A stretch of 64,000 bases of DNA from Alteromonas oceanisediminis (GCF_018474025.1 NZ_JAHCTA010000003.1:62001-126000); one strand, 5' to 3'; numbered from the stretch's first letter, positions 17,414 through 27,552 are shown. Made by a program: numbers and translations. Notes: generated by a model not told the origin, from the sequence alone.

Positions 17414-20053
17414 ATGAAGGAATTCGACGCGCCGCTGCGCGATACGGTTCGCCATTTAGGCGCTACGCTGGGTAATACAATCAAGCGTGAACTGGGTGAT
17501 GAATGGTTACAGCGAATTGAAAAAATTCGTAAAGATGGGCGAGCGTCTTACAAAGGCGATGCCGACTGCAGTGCAGAGTTACAAAAGCTATTTCGTGACC
17601 TGTCAGACCAGGATTTACTGACCGTTGGTCGTGCTTTTGCGCAGTTTCTGAATCTGGGTAATATTGCTGAGCAGGAGTACAACAGCGCCAACGAAGTGGA
17701 TGCAACCCTGCAATCGCTGTTTTCACATTTAGCGCGAGCTGAGCTAGCCAACGATGATGTGGTCAACGCCGTCGCTAATCTGAAAATCGACTTAGTCCTC
17801 ACGGCTCACCCTACGGAAGTCACACGACGTACCTTAATCCACAAACACAGCGAACTGGCCAAATGTTTGACCCAAATCCATCAGGACAACTTAGACGATG
17901 CACAGCGTGACCGCGTAGAAGCGCGAATCGCGGACCTGATCAGTCAGGCATGGCACACTGAAGAAATACGCACCGTTCGGCCAACACCCGTTGATGAAGC
18001 CCGCTGGGGGTTTTCCGTGATCGAGAATTCCCTGTGGGATGCCATCCCCGAGTTTCTGCGCGACTTCGACGCCCGTTTGCAACAAGGCTACGCGGTTAAC
18101 CTACCACTTGATGCTAAGCCGGTGCAGTTCAGCAGCTGGATGGGCGGCGATCGCGACGGTAATCCGTTCGTTACCTCGAAAGTCACAGAGCAGGTTTTAC
18201 TACTCGCCCGTAAACGCGCTGCCAAATTATTCGCCGCGGACCTCGACCGACTGCAAGTTGAATTGTCGATGAGTGCCGCAAACGACGATCTTCGCGATCA
18301 GGTCGGCGATGCGCTGGAGCCTTATCGAGCACTACTGCGTCCGCTCGTTTCTAGATTGCAATTCACCCGTGACGACATTGACCGTTACCTTAATGGTAAA
18401 GCCAGTGAACCGGAGAAGTGGATCAGCGAACAGAGCGAGCTAATCAACCCCTTAATGAGTTGCTACAACAGCTTGGTTGAGTGCGGCATGCACATCATCG
18501 CCGAAGGCTTGCTGACCGACACCATTCGCCGCGCACACTGCTTTGGCATTCATTTACTCAAGCTGGATATTCGCCAAGACTCCGGGCGGCATGCCGACGT
18601 ATTTGGTGAAGTCACGCGTCATTTGGGCCTAGGCGACTACAATCAGTGGAGCGAAGACGACAAACAGGCGTTTCTTCTGCGTGAGCTAAGCTCTAAGCGC
18701 CCGCTTTTCCCGCGTCGTTGGCAGCCGAGTGAAGATGTACAGGAAGTACTTGATACCGCCGCCACCATTGCAAAACATTCGGAGCAAGGCTTCGGTATCT
18801 ACATTATCTCTATGGCGAGTGAGCCTTCTGATGTAATGGCAGTCCAGCTTCTGCTTCAGGAAATGGGCGTTAGCTGGCCGATGCCGGTCGCGCCGCTGTT
18901 TGAAACATTGGATGATTTGAATCATTCACCAGAAGTCATGCGCAAACTACTCGCGATTGACTGGTATCGTGGCTATATTCAGGGCCGTCAATACGTCATG
19001 ATCGGGTATTCGGATTCAGCCAAAGACGCCGGTGCGCTCGCTGCGGGTTGGGCGCAATATCAGGCACAGGAAGCGTTAGTGTCGCTGGCCGATGAATTCC
19101 AGACACAACTGACGTTGTTCCATGGCCGCGGCGGCACCATTGGTCGTGGCGGATTGCCGGCGCACGCCGCTATTCATTCGCAACCTCCCGGTTCCTTGTC
19201 GGGTGGTTTCCGCGTCACAGAACAGGGCGAAACCATTCGCTACAAGTTCGGTATGGCCAAGCTGGCTAAACGCAGTTTGGGTATTTACGCCAGCGCCATT
19301 ATTGAAGCGATGTTGTTTCCACCGCCGCAACCCAAGCAGGCGTGGCGTGATATGATCCAAACCATGGCCGACAAAGGCCGCGATAATTATCGGGGCATTG
19401 TGCGAGAGCATCCCGACTTTGTGCCTTACTTCCGTGTTGCAACACCGGAGCAGGAGCTGGGCAAGTTGCCATTAGGCAGCCGGCCTGCTAAGCGCAAACC
19501 CTCGGGCGGGATAGAGAGCCTGCGTGCGATTCCGTGGATTTTTGCCTGGGCGCAAACGCGATTGGTGCTGCCGTCTTGGCTGGGCGTGTTGCGCGCTATT
19601 GAAGAAAGCTATCAGGGTGATGGCAAACAGATCATCGATGATATGATCGCTGACTGGCCATTCTTCGAGTCTCGCCTGTCTATGCTCGACATGGTTTTTC
19701 ACAAAGCAGATCCTAATATCAGTAAAGCATACGACGAGCGACTGGTGCCGGATAACCTCAAGCACTTTGGTGAAACCTTGCGCACAGAGCTGACCGATAG
19801 TATCCGGTTGTTGTTAACGCTCACTCAGCAGGACAGCGTGATGGAAGGCGATCCGATGGGCAAGGAATCGATGAATATTCGTGCAGGCTACTTACAGCCG
19901 TTGCATTATTTGCAAATCGAACTGCTTGAGCGTATTCGCCAATCGGCTGTTGAAGAAGAAGGGCAGCCGGTCAGTGAATCAAAGGCGATACTGGAGCGCG
20001 CCATGATGGTCACTATCGCAGGTATCGCTATCGGCATGCGTAACACCGGATAA
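17414..20053 (+). CDS. ppc: phosphoenolpyruvate carboxylase
   Basis: Anaplerotic enzyme converting phosphoenolpyruvate and bicarbonate to oxaloacetate, 879 residues against 883 in E. coli. The catalytic histidine is His132 in LTAHPTEVTRRT. The second signature GYSDSAKDAG starts at residue 531, and the mobile loop FHGRGGTIGRGG at about 569. The C-terminus ends MRNTG, the conserved allosteric/active-site tail. TGGAG is placed nine bases before the ATG. It converges with mdh, whose product oxaloacetate it shares, across a common terminator. Confidence 0.98.
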   Translation: MKEFDAPLRDTVRHLGATLGNTIKRELGDEWLQRIEKIRKDGRASYKGDADCSAELQKLFRDLSDQDLLTVGRAFAQFLNLGNIAEQEYNSANEVDATLQSLFSHLARAELANDDVVNAVANLKIDLVLTAHPTEVTRRTLIHKHSELAKCLTQIHQDNLDDAQRDRVEARIADLISQAWHTEEIRTVRPTPVDEARWGFSVIENSLWDAIPEFLRDFDARLQQGYAVNLPLDAKPVQFSSWMGGDRDGNPFVTSKVTEQVLLLARKRAAKLFAADLDRLQVELSMSAANDDLRDQVGDALEPYRALLRPLVSRLQFTRDDIDRYLNGKASEPEKWISEQSELINPLMSCYNSLVECGMHIIAEGLLTDTIRRAHCFGIHLLKLDIRQDSGRHADVFGEVTRHLGLGDYNQWSEDDKQAFLLRELSSKRPLFPRRWQPSEDVQEVLDTAATIAKHSEQGFGIYIISMASEPSDVMAVQLLLQEMGVSWPMPVAPLFETLDDLNHSPEVMRKLLAIDWYRGYIQGRQYVMIGYSDSAKDAGALAAGWAQYQAQEALVSLADEFQTQLTLFHGRGGTIGRGGLPAHAAIHSQPPGSLSGGFRVTEQGETIRYKFGMAKLAKRSLGIYASAIIEAMLFPPPQPKQAWRDMIQTMADKGRDNYRGIVREHPDFVPYFRVATPEQELGKLPLGSRPAKRKPSGGIESLRAIPWIFAWAQTRLVLPSWLGVLRAIEESYQGDGKQIIDDMIADWPFFESRLSMLDMVFHKADPNISKAYDERLVPDNLKHFGETLRTELTDSIRLLLTLTQQDSVMEGDPMGKESMNIRAGYLQPLHYLQIELLERIRQSAVEEEGQPVSESKAILERAMMVTIAGIAIGMRNTG

Positions 20054-20096
20054 ACCAGCGCTTCGACGTCGATTGGAATACATTGATAGCAGATAC

Positions 20097-20123
20097 AAAA
20101 AAACCAGCCTCGGCTGGTTTTTT
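20097..20123. terminator. bidirectional terminator between ppc and mdh
   Basis: AAACCAGCC-TC-GGCTGGTTT, a perfect 9-bp stem flanked by A-run and T-run. It serves the convergent ppc (plus) and mdh (minus) genes. Confidence 0.93.
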
Positions 20124-20141
20124 TATATTGATTGAGTGCGA

Positions 20142-21080
20142 TTATGCGTTCGTGACGAACTCGACACCCATTTGAATATCACCACGCAAGCCGTCTAACA
20201 TGTCTTCTTTGGCTTTTTGTTCAAAGGCGCTGAGATCACCATAGGGTAGTATCTCTTCAACACCGTTAGCACCTAAACGCACAGGGTGGGCGAAGAACGC
20301 CGCATCGTCGCTATCCACTTGAACATAAGTGTATTCAACCACATTGTCACCTTTCATCGCAGCGACCAAAGACAAACAGAAACGCGCTGCAGCCTGGCCC
20401 ATAGAAAGCGTAGCTGAACCGCCACCCGCCTTCGCTTCGACCACTTCGGTGCCGGCATTCTGAATACGCTTAGTTAAACTCTCCACTTCGTCGTCCGAGA
20501 AGCTAACGCCCTCAACCTGCGATAGCAATGGCAAAATCGTTGTGCCGGAATGGCCACCGATAACTGGCACATGAACACCTGCAACATCAATATTTTTAAG
20601 TTCAGCGACAAAGGTCTCTGCACGGATAACATCGAGTGTAGTGACACCAAACAATTTATTTTTATCGTAAACGCCTTTGGCTTTTAACGCTTCAGCAGCA
20701 ATCGCCACTGTGGTGTTCACTGGGTTGGTGATAATACCAATACACGCTTTCGGGCAGGTATCGGCAATGGCATCAACCAAGTTACGTACGATACCCGCAT
20801 TAATATTGAAAAGGTCAGAGCGGTCCATGCCGGGTTTACGCGGCACACCAGCTGGGATCAACACGATATCGCACCCTTCAAGGGCGTCGTTGAGGTTGTC
20901 CTTACCATGGCCGGTCACTTTGACATCAGTAGGAATGTGGCTCAAATCAACGGCAACACCCGGCACAACCGGAGCGACGTCGTAAAGTGATAATGCTGAG
21001 CCTGCTGGCAGCTGAGTTTTTAACAATAAGGACAAGGCCTGACCGATACCGCCTGCGGCACCTAAGACTGCTACTTTCAT
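20142..21080 (-). CDS. mdh: malate dehydrogenase
   Basis: NAD-dependent malate/oxaloacetate oxidoreductase of the TCA cycle, 312 residues, identical in length to E. coli Mdh. NAD-binding GAAGGIGQ is at 7-14, substrate-binding Arg81, Arg87 and Arg153 are present, and the proton-relay His177 lies in [14 protein letters not shown] is six bases before the ATG. It is divergent from argR, the arrangement conserved in enterobacteria and many Alteromonadales. Confidence 0.98.
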   Translation of the reverse strand: MKVAVLGAAGGIGQALSLLLKTQLPAGSALSLYDVAPVVPGVAVDLSHIPTDVKVTGHGKDNLNDALEGCDIVLIPAGVPRKPGMDRSDLFNINAGIVRNLVDAIADTCPKACIGIITNPVNTTVAIAAEALKAKGVYDKNKLFGVTTLDVIRAETFVAELKNIDVAGVHVPVIGGHSGTTILPLLSQVEGVSFSDDEVESLTKRIQNAGTEVVEAKAGGGSATLSMGQAAARFCLSLVAAMKGDNVVEYTYVQVDSDDAAFFAHPVRLGANGVEEILPYGDLSAFEQKAKEDMLDGLRGDIQMGVEFVTNA

Positions 21081-21299
21081 GTTTTTCTCCTACTCGGATA
21101 GTGATTGACTGGATTTGCGATCGCGCGACACACTAATGCAATCGCAGAGTAAACTCAATGGCGCGTGGATCGTAAGGCCTATAGTGTAACGATTTTTCTA
21201 CCAATACGGTATTTGTTAAGGTGAATAAACACTATCTAAATTGCCTATGTGCGTCGCTTACGGCAAAATATAACGAAATTCATCAACCTCTTGGACTTC

Positions 21300-21764
21300 A
21301 TGGCCTCCGTTAAGCAAGAACAACTCATCAAAGCGTTTAAAGACTTACTCAAGGCGGAAAGCTATGGATCGCAGGGTGAGATTGTAGAAGCCTTAAAAAC
21401 ACTTGGCTTCGATAGTATCAGCCAATCAAAGATTTCACGCATGCTCAGTAAGTTTGGCGCTGTGCGCACGCGCAACGCACGCGGTGACATGGTTTACTGC
21501 CTCCCGCCTGAACTCGGCATGCCCACCGCCAAGAGCCCGCTTAAACAGTTAGTGCTTGATATTGTGCATAACAATGTCATGGTCATTATTCGCACCAGCC
21601 CCGGTGCAGCGCAGCTTATTGCGCGCTTGCTCGATTCTTTGTCAAAAAAAGATGGCGTGCTTGGCACTATCGCTGGCGACGATACCATTTTTATCGCCCC
21701 CGCCGACGTGAGCAAAATTGAAGAGCTCCGCCTGCGTGTAGAAGCGTTATTTGAGAATGTGTAG
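21300..21764 (+). CDS. argR: arginine repressor
   Basis: Hexameric arginine-responsive transcriptional regulator. From the ATG at 21300 it has 154 residues, in line with 156 in E. coli; the longer frame from 21249 adds a tail not seen in homologues. The N-terminal winged helix contains [14 protein letters not shown] and the recognition helix [19 protein letters not shown]. The C-terminal arginine-binding/oligomerisation domain contains [16 protein letters not shown] and [10 protein letters not shown]. It is divergent from mdh. AT-rich half-sites resembling ARG boxes (TGAATAAA near 21222, AAATTCAT near 21276) lie upstream, suggesting autoregulation, but no full box is clear. Confidence 0.97.
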   Translation: MASVKQEQLIKAFKDLLKAESYGSQGEIVEALKTLGFDSISQSKISRMLSKFGAVRTRNARGDMVYCLPPELGMPTAKSPLKQLVLDIVHNNVMVIIRTSPGAAQLIARLLDSLSKKDGVLGTIAGDDTIFIAPADVSKIEELRLRVEALFENV

Positions 21765-21767
21765 TGC

Positions 21768-21792
21768 GTGACCGCAAGTCCATTGCGGCCAC
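21768..21792 (+). terminator. hairpin after argR, possible terminator
   Basis: GTGACCGCAA ... TTGCGGCCAC pairs over ten positions with one mismatch, starting 4 bp after the argR stop. There is no U-tract, so it may stabilise the 3' end or act with Rho rather than be a classical intrinsic terminator. Confidence 0.45.
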
Positions 21793-21810
21793 TCCAACAA
21801 CGCAATTTGA

Positions 21811-21963
21811 CTAGTTTGCAGGCTTAATGACTGAAACTGTATGTCTTATGTCTGGATGATTTTCTAACGCGTCAATCTTTCCGTTATTATCCCAGTCAGT
21901 ACCGCTAAACGTGTCCGTATCGCGAATCGAAATACATGTGTTGTTCCATCCATCGCACTGTAC
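21811..21963 (-). pseudogene. gene remnant: 3' end of a protein with an EF-hand loop
   Basis: A 50-codon open frame on the minus strand ends in TAG at 21811 and has no ATG, GTG or TTG anywhere in it; an in-frame TGA precedes it. It reads like protein, not noise: it contains two cysteines (CDGWNNTC) and the segment DWDNNGKIDALE, which fits all ligand positions of a canonical 12-residue EF-hand (D1, D3, N5, G6, I8, D9, E12). It begins just beyond the terminator of the TonB receptor gene. I read it as the C-terminal relic of a secreted calcium-binding protein whose 5' part was lost. Confidence 0.5.
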
Positions 21964-22000
21964 TCACAACCCTTTAAATTTCAATATATTTAAGGTATTA

Positions 22001-22034
22001 AAAAACCGGCGCTCGTTGCCTAACGCCGGCTTTT
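22001..22034 (-). terminator. Rho-independent terminator of the Oar-like receptor gene
   Basis: Read on the minus strand, CCGGCG ... CGCCGG with a 12-nt loop followed by TTTTTT. It lies about 40 bp after the receptor stop codon. Confidence 0.9.
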
Positions 22035-22073
22035 AGATTGTTTCACAGCATTACACTGTGAGGTTGAACTCGA

Positions 22074-25000
22074 TTAGAACGAGTAACGAACCCCTAAGCG
22101 TACTTGCCATAATGACGCTTCAGCAACGCGAGTCTCTAATGACGGCGTGATGAAGTCCGAGTAAACATACTGGCCATTGTCATTGATGCTAGCATCGACA
22201 ACGCGCTGTGAGCGAGGGAAGCTAGCTTCCTCTAGAATGCCCCAATCGTCATTCAACAGGTTACCGAAGTTTTCAATGTTCAAGAATACCTGACCACGAT
22301 GACCTTCCATAAATCCTGCAAAGTCCTGAGAGATTCTGACGTCAAACTTCGTCCACCATGCACTGTTTACGCTGTTACGAGACATAATCTCACCACGCGC
22401 TAGACCTTGCTCATCAATGAAGCTATTAAATGCAGCTAAATCGAAATCAGGTCCATAGATAACCGTCGGATCGTCAGTTTCAGGAATGTAAACTAGGTTA
22501 TTCGAGATGAAACCAGCGGTACTTCCGAATCCAGGGTCTCCATCAAACACAAAGCTATACGGACGTCCTTCATTAATCGTACCGAATACAGTGAATGACG
22601 TGTCATAACCAGGGAAAAACTCTGTCGTGTAGTTAAGATTCAACGTGAAACGATGAGGGATCTCATAGTTTGACGTTGCAGGACCAGGGTTTTCTGTATC
22701 AGACACGGCTGAGTTGAAGTAGTTAGAGAACGCTACCGAGCTCGTCATTGGGCTCACGTCTTCCGCGTCAGTGTAGGCATAAGACGCCGCCCAGCGGAAT
22801 CCATTATCCATTTGCTGACTGAGTGAAAGTGAAATAGAGGTTGTTTGCCCTGAGTCACCCTCAACATTGGTCAAGACGAAGTCTTGTCTACGGCCATTTG
22901 TGCTGTCATAGATTGGACGACCGTCTGGTGCTGTTCCTACATTTACGCGAGAAAGATCCTGAATGATGGCTGCATCCTGCTTGTCGGTGAACAAGTAATC
23001 CATCATGAAAATCATATCATTTTCAAAGGTATAGGTTGCACCTAAAGCGTATTTCCATTCTGACGGAATTTCAAAGTTAGGATCCTGAGCGTTAATACCG
23101 CCGGTACGACCATCACCTGCTGCAACCGCATCAAACAGCTCTTGAGGAATATCGTAAACTGGCTGACCGCCGCCGTTAAAGGCTAGGTCAAACACGGAAC
23201 GTCCTGAACGGTCCTGAACTTCCTGTTGAATGATGCCGTTGTTGCTAAAGTTATTGGATAACCAAACATTTGGGTTACCGCCTGAGTACAAGCCAATTCC
23301 ACCGCGAAGTTCCCAGCTTTCATTGAACTGCCAGTTGATACCTAAACGAGGCTGTAAAAGGTCAAGCCCATCTAGGTTTTGCTGATTCGAGAAACCGTAA
23401 GCTTCCTGAAAGCTCGCGTTCAATGGCGGTAAATCATCACTTGAGTACCAGTCATAACGAACACCAAACGTGATGCTCATGTCTTGGTCTAACCAATAGT
23501 ATTCATCTTGTACGTACAACGAGTTGATATCGTAAGAAAACTCAGCAGCAGCTTCTGCAGGGTTGTTCGAAGGCGATGCGTTCTCGTAAGTAATGCGTGA
23601 AGGTGTACCTGCGCGGAAATCGTCAATTGACTCAAAGCGATACTCGCCCTCAGCTTCCTGAATAAACAAGTTGAATACGTCAAGCGTCTCCCACTCGTAA
23701 CCACCAGTGATCACGTGATCGCCCATCAAGTATGTACCGGCTACTTTAAATGTGTCGTTGGTGTAAGTCAGCTTATTGGCATGACGAGAGTCATCAGCAC
23801 CGAGATATACAACTGCTTCTGCCCCATTGTTTTCCGTGTTGATCTGTACTTCACCGAAGTCTGTGCCGCCTAATGGCGTAACTGCTGCTTCAAAATCTGC
23901 ACTGCCAATACGAACTTCGGTTGAGAAACTGTCAGTCCAGTCCGAAAATACCGAACCGACATAACTTTCGAATTCGCCACGTTGACGATAGTAGTGATTT
24001 GAGAACTCATATTCATCAGCGTCGCCGTCTGATTCGCGGATGATGTCACCATCATTATTATTGTAGATCAATGAAGCGCGATGATTGTCAGCAATATTCC
24101 AGTCGAGCTTTAATGTAATTTTCTCATCTTCAACCGGAATTGAACGGACTTCTGCACCTGGATCGTAGTTGTACAAGTCATTCGCAATCTGACGAATTTC
24201 GTCAAGCTGCGCCTGAGAAACGCCTTGCACTGGCACTGCTGCATTTGAATCAGCCGCACCACGGTCAAACAATGATGCGCCATCTAATTTTTCATAAGCA
24301 ACAAAGAAGAAAAGCTTGTCTTCGATCAACTTACCGCCGACGTTAAAGCCATAACGTTTTTCGGAAAACTCACCGAGTTCTAATTCTTGACCTTCAAGGC
24401 TGTCGCCACGGAAAGAATCACTGGTGTAATCGTAAAACGCACTACCTTTAAACTCATTACCACCTGATTTAGTCACTGCGTTGATATTACACGCTGTAAA
24501 ACCACCGTACTGTACATCAAATGGCGCAAGCTCTACGGCAACCTGTTCAATCGCATCGTATGAGAATGGCTGGCGAATGGTTGGATAACCGTTGCTATTC
24601 AGACCAAAGTTATCATTTGTTCTGACGCCGTCCAATGTAAAGCTGTTAAACCGCGAGTTTTGGCCAACACATTGAATACCGTCATCACGAGCTTCGTTGA
24701 TGTAAATGCGCGGGTCGATACGAATAAGGTCTTTAATGTCGCGGTTTACTGCCGGGGCATTTTCCAAATCGAACAAACCGAAGTTTGCTACCGGACCATC
24801 TGAACCGTATGAGCTATTAACAACTGCGCCGGTGACTGCGATTCGCTCAACATTCTGCGCTTCTAAACCAACGTTTAAAGGAAGCGTTTCACCCAATGTT
24901 AAAAATACGTCATTGATGGTGCGGCTGCCTGATTCATCCGTTACTTCAATCGTGTATGGACCACCAACTTGTAACCCTCTCAAGTTATAGCGACCCGTAT

Positions 25001-25199
25001 TGTTTGATTCGATGGTACGCGTAGAACCATTGCGCATGTCGGTAATGCGGATTGTTGCACCAGCAACAACAGAGCCAGATTCAGTTAACACTGTACCTGA
25101 AATGCCTGAGGTGGTTTCCTGTGCCATAGCAACAGACGAAAGGCCTGCTGTCATAGCAACTGCAATCGCTACACGACTGAGTTTGGATTTGAATAACAT
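22074..25199 (-). CDS. Oar-type TonB-dependent outer-membrane receptor
   Basis: Large outer-membrane protein, 1041 residues. The signal peptide (1-26, cleaving near AMAQ-ETT) is followed by a carboxypeptidase-regulatory-like beta-sandwich (about 29-110, GISGTVLTESGSVVAGATIRI), a TonB plug region (about 115-240, with FNSFTLDGVRTNDNFGLN and NINAVTKSGGNEFKGS) and a long beta-barrel ending in the outer-membrane sorting sequence LGVRYSF. This architecture is that of the OmpA-related Oar/TonB receptors common in Alteromonadales and Xanthomonadales. Four-residue calcium-like acidic repeats are absent. AGGAA precedes the ATG. No inner-membrane transporter, TonB/ExbBD or degradative gene is adjacent, so the ligand (peptide, glycan or chelate) is unknown. 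Confidence 0.92.
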   Translation of the reverse strand: MLFKSKLSRVAIAVAMTAGLSSVAMAQETTSGISGTVLTESGSVVAGATIRITDMRNGSTRTIESNNTGRYNLRGLQVGGPYTIEVTDESGSRTINDVFLTLGETLPLNVGLEAQNVERIAVTGAVVNSSYGSDGPVANFGLFDLENAPAVNRDIKDLIRIDPRIYINEARDDGIQCVGQNSRFNSFTLDGVRTNDNFGLNSNGYPTIRQPFSYDAIEQVAVELAPFDVQYGGFTACNINAVTKSGGNEFKGSAFYDYTSDSFRGDSLEGQELELGEFSEKRYGFNVGGKLIEDKLFFFVAYEKLDGASLFDRGAADSNAAVPVQGVSQAQLDEIRQIANDLYNYDPGAEVRSIPVEDEKITLKLDWNIADNHRASLIYNNNDGDIIRESDGDADEYEFSNHYYRQRGEFESYVGSVFSDWTDSFSTEVRIGSADFEAAVTPLGGTDFGEVQINTENNGAEAVVYLGADDSRHANKLTYTNDTFKVAGTYLMGDHVITGGYEWETLDVFNLFIQEAEGEYRFESIDDFRAGTPSRITYENASPSNNPAEAAAEFSYDINSLYVQDEYYWLDQDMSITFGVRYDWYSSDDLPPLNASFQEAYGFSNQQNLDGLDLLQPRLGINWQFNESWELRGGIGLYSGGNPNVWLSNNFSNNGIIQQEVQDRSGRSVFDLAFNGGGQPVYDIPQELFDAVAAGDGRTGGINAQDPNFEIPSEWKYALGATYTFENDMIFMMDYLFTDKQDAAIIQDLSRVNVGTAPDGRPIYDSTNGRRQDFVLTNVEGDSGQTTSISLSLSQQMDNGFRWAASYAYTDAEDVSPMTSSVAFSNYFNSAVSDTENPGPATSNYEIPHRFTLNLNYTTEFFPGYDTSFTVFGTINEGRPYSFVFDGDPGFGSTAGFISNNLVYIPETDDPTVIYGPDFDLAAFNSFIDEQGLARGEIMSRNSVNSAWWTKFDVRISQDFAGFMEGHRGQVFLNIENFGNLLNDDWGILEEASFPRSQRVVDASINDNGQYVYSDFITPSLETRVAEASLWQVRLGVRYSF

Positions 25200-25650
25200 A
25201 TGTGTGTTTCCTATTTTAATGTCGTAACGTAAGTGTTGTAACAGTAAGACTGCAGAATCGACGTTTCACAGTGCACTCATCGTGCAAAACGGCCATCTGT
25301 CCTAATTAAAAACCCGCTAAAGTCTTAGTGATTTATGTGTCAACTTTATGACAATCATCAGAGATTTTTAGCGGCTCCCGCTGAATAACTTCACAATCGC
25401 GAGGAACTCATTGCGCGCACACGTTGTCTGAACTTCGCAACGTTGTGTTTGCCTTGGTTATTATTATTTTTGTTCGCGTATGGTCGCTGTCGGGCGCTTA
25501 GATAAACACTGGTCAATGAAATTCAAAATTACTTAAAGATTTGGCAGAAAAATCAGACTGTTACTTTCTTTAAATAAGATTACTTATTGCAATAATTCCG
25601 GATAACTGGTGAAATCAACGTAATAAATAAACCCACACCATGATTCTTTT
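25200..25650. other. 451-bp intergenic region between divergent genes
   Basis: Must hold promoters for the receptor (minus) and the PhnD-like gene (plus). No credible coding sequence on either strand. One inverted repeat, AATAAG-ATTA-CTTATT at 25573-25588, lies about 60 bp before the plus-strand gene. The region is AT-rich, especially 25500-25640. Confidence 0.55.
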
Positions 25651-26523
25651 TTGCGACCGTCTCGATTATTTGCCAAAAACCTGTTCTGGATTGTCACGCT
25701 CACCGTGCTGTTTATCAGCGCTGGGGTGGGCGCACTTTTAGGTCAAAAAAAAATTTCGGCTTTGCCGCCAATTGCGGACAATTCGTACAAATGTGAACAA
25801 CGATTGTCGGAAAATCCACAAACCTTTACGGTATACGTGACTGATAATTGGCTCGCAGATGTGTTGTTAAGCACCCTGTGTAATGACGCGGTGATGCGGC
25901 GGCAATTTGGCGATGTTCACGTTACCGTGGGCACCAATGATTTCGATACCTTCGAATATATTAACTATGGCATTGCTGACTTAGCATTAGTGAAACAACA
26001 TCAGATTAATGCATTCGCGAGCGAAAAGGTGCAAGGTTATCAGGCGATTGCGCGCTATCCCGATTATTCAGCCTATTTTATCGCTAAAAATGAGAGGCCT
26101 ACGCTCAGCAAAGAATATTTGTTAGGCAAGCGCATAGGCCTGCTCGATTATCCCAGCAGCCGGTCTGGGCATATCGAACCGAAAATCAAGCTTCAATCAT
26201 TGGAAATTAATGAGTCGAATGCAGACATTCGATATTACAATTCACATCAGGAGTTGCGACAGAAGCTGTTAGTCGACGAAGTTGACATTATCGCCTCGTA
26301 TTGGGACCCCGATGACGCCGGTACGTTGTCGGAAAATTACATTGTACAAATCAATGCTAATGTGTCCGGATCGCGCTGGTTCTTGCGCCAACAGAATCGC
26401 AACACGGATCTCATTTGTGCCCTGCAATCTTCACTTGAAGTAATATCGCAAGACCCACCATCCAATTATTATTCGCACATACAACGGCTGCCGCTGGCAT
26501 CAGTGAGTTGTGCAAATGACTGA
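25651..26523 (+). CDS. membrane-anchored PhnD-like solute-binding protein
   Basis: Protein of 290 residues resembling the periplasmic binding proteins of phosphate/phosphite/phosphonate ABC transporters (type II PBP fold). The visible pattern is an uncleaved-looking N-terminal helix (about 10-30), then a first lobe with FTVYVTDNWLADVLLSTLC, the characteristic mid-part DLALVKQHQINAF, and the hinge block LLGKRIGLLDYPSSRSG, with the second lobe following. The frame opens at a TTG with no clear ribosome-binding site and no upstream ATG in frame, so the exact start is uncertain. It overlaps the next gene by 8 bp. No permease or ATPase is nearby, so a sensory or receptor-associated role is more likely than transport; that is inference. 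Confidence 0.7.
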   Translation: MRPSRLFAKNLFWIVTLTVLFISAGVGALLGQKKISALPPIADNSYKCEQRLSENPQTFTVYVTDNWLADVLLSTLCNDAVMRRQFGDVHVTVGTNDFDTFEYINYGIADLALVKQHQINAFASEKVQGYQAIARYPDYSAYFIAKNERPTLSKEYLLGKRIGLLDYPSSRSGHIEPKIKLQSLEINESNADIRYYNSHQELRQKLLVDEVDIIASYWDPDDAGTLSENYIVQINANVSGSRWFLRQQNRNTDLICALQSSLEVISQDPPSNYYSHIQRLPLASVSCAND

Positions 26524-27493
26524 GCGCACATTGCATACCAGTACCCTGTTAAGAAGCGGATTGGTGTTTGTCTGTACGCTACTCCTCGCTCAGTTCAGTT
26601 TTAGCGTTGCGCACTTACTGAGCTATCAGCATTCAATTGAGCATGCATTACATCAAATCGACGTCAGGGTATCACTGGATGTGGCATCACTGGATTTAGG
26701 CGATCCCATGACGAAGCAGACGCTCAATCCACAGCGGGTGGAGCGTTATATCGACACATTAAACTCGCACATTGCGTCGCACATGAGAGTGCCGGAAGTG
26801 CAGGTAACGTCAATTCGATATGTGTACGCGCCTGATGACGCCGACTTCGCGTCACAACACAGCTTGTTTGTTATCCCACAGCGTTCATTGCTAGCAACAG
26901 ACAGTAATCTCGCCATACAGATTGATATTGAGCCTTTGCCGTGGCACCAAAGCTTGACTTTCCATTGGCTGGGTTTGCTAATGGCAATCGTCATTAGCGT
27001 ACTTTATGCGCGGCGGTTTGAACACAAAGTTGAACGGAAAGCGCATATCCAGCAAAGCGAGCAACGTGTGAAACTGCGCATCGATTTGCCGAAAAAACAA
27101 GTGGTGAATGTCGGTACCGGCGCAGCCGTTGATATGCAGAATAAACCATTGTGTTTTTTCACCGCGCTAGTCGAGTACTGTATAGCAAATCCCAACGGTG
27201 AGTTGCTACATCATAAGGACGTACCACCGGAATTGGTTGCCCGCGCGAATAAGGTGTTTGCACGGTTAATTGTGTTAGGACACACCAAACGGAAGCGCCC
27301 CGATTTCAACGCTAATCTCGAAAAAACCCTGAGTGAAATACGCGCATTACTGGACTTGGTCTTCAATCAAAATGAGCCATGCAAATCACTTTTTTACCCC
27401 CCGCGTGCGCAAGGTGAAGGCTCAAGGTCTAAACAACACAGTTATGCGTTAACTGAAATCACCGCCGAACACGTTGAAATAATTGGCTTGTAA
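26516..27493 (+). CDS. two-TM membrane protein with periplasmic loop and cytoplasmic C-domain, function unknown
   Basis: Not recognised. From the ATG at 26516, which overlaps the end of the PhnD-like gene, it has 325 residues. A first hydrophobic helix lies at about 11-33 and a second at about 148-165; between them is a roughly 110-residue periplasmic domain. The C-terminal 160 residues are cytoplasmic and positively charged, with a helical stretch around 205-290 (CFFTALVEYCIANPNGE ... KVFARLIVLGHTKRKRPDF) that looks like a small helix-turn-helix-type module, though I cannot prove DNA binding. No kinase, GGDEF, EAL, HAMP or methyl-accepting motif is visible. The arrangement with the preceding binding protein suggests a sensor pair. 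Confidence 0.6.
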   Translation: MTERTLHTSTLLRSGLVFVCTLLLAQFSFSVAHLLSYQHSIEHALHQIDVRVSLDVASLDLGDPMTKQTLNPQRVERYIDTLNSHIASHMRVPEVQVTSIRYVYAPDDADFASQHSLFVIPQRSLLATDSNLAIQIDIEPLPWHQSLTFHWLGLLMAIVISVLYARRFEHKVERKAHIQQSEQRVKLRIDLPKKQVVNVGTGAAVDMQNKPLCFFTALVEYCIANPNGELLHHKDVPPELVARANKVFARLIVLGHTKRKRPDFNANLEKTLSEIRALLDLVFNQNEPCKSLFYPPRAQGEGSRSKQHSYALTEITAEHVEIIGL

Positions 27494-27552
27494 AATTTGC
27501 TAATGCAGGTTTAAACACGTATCTTTGCGGGAATACCAGCTACAGTCGTTTA

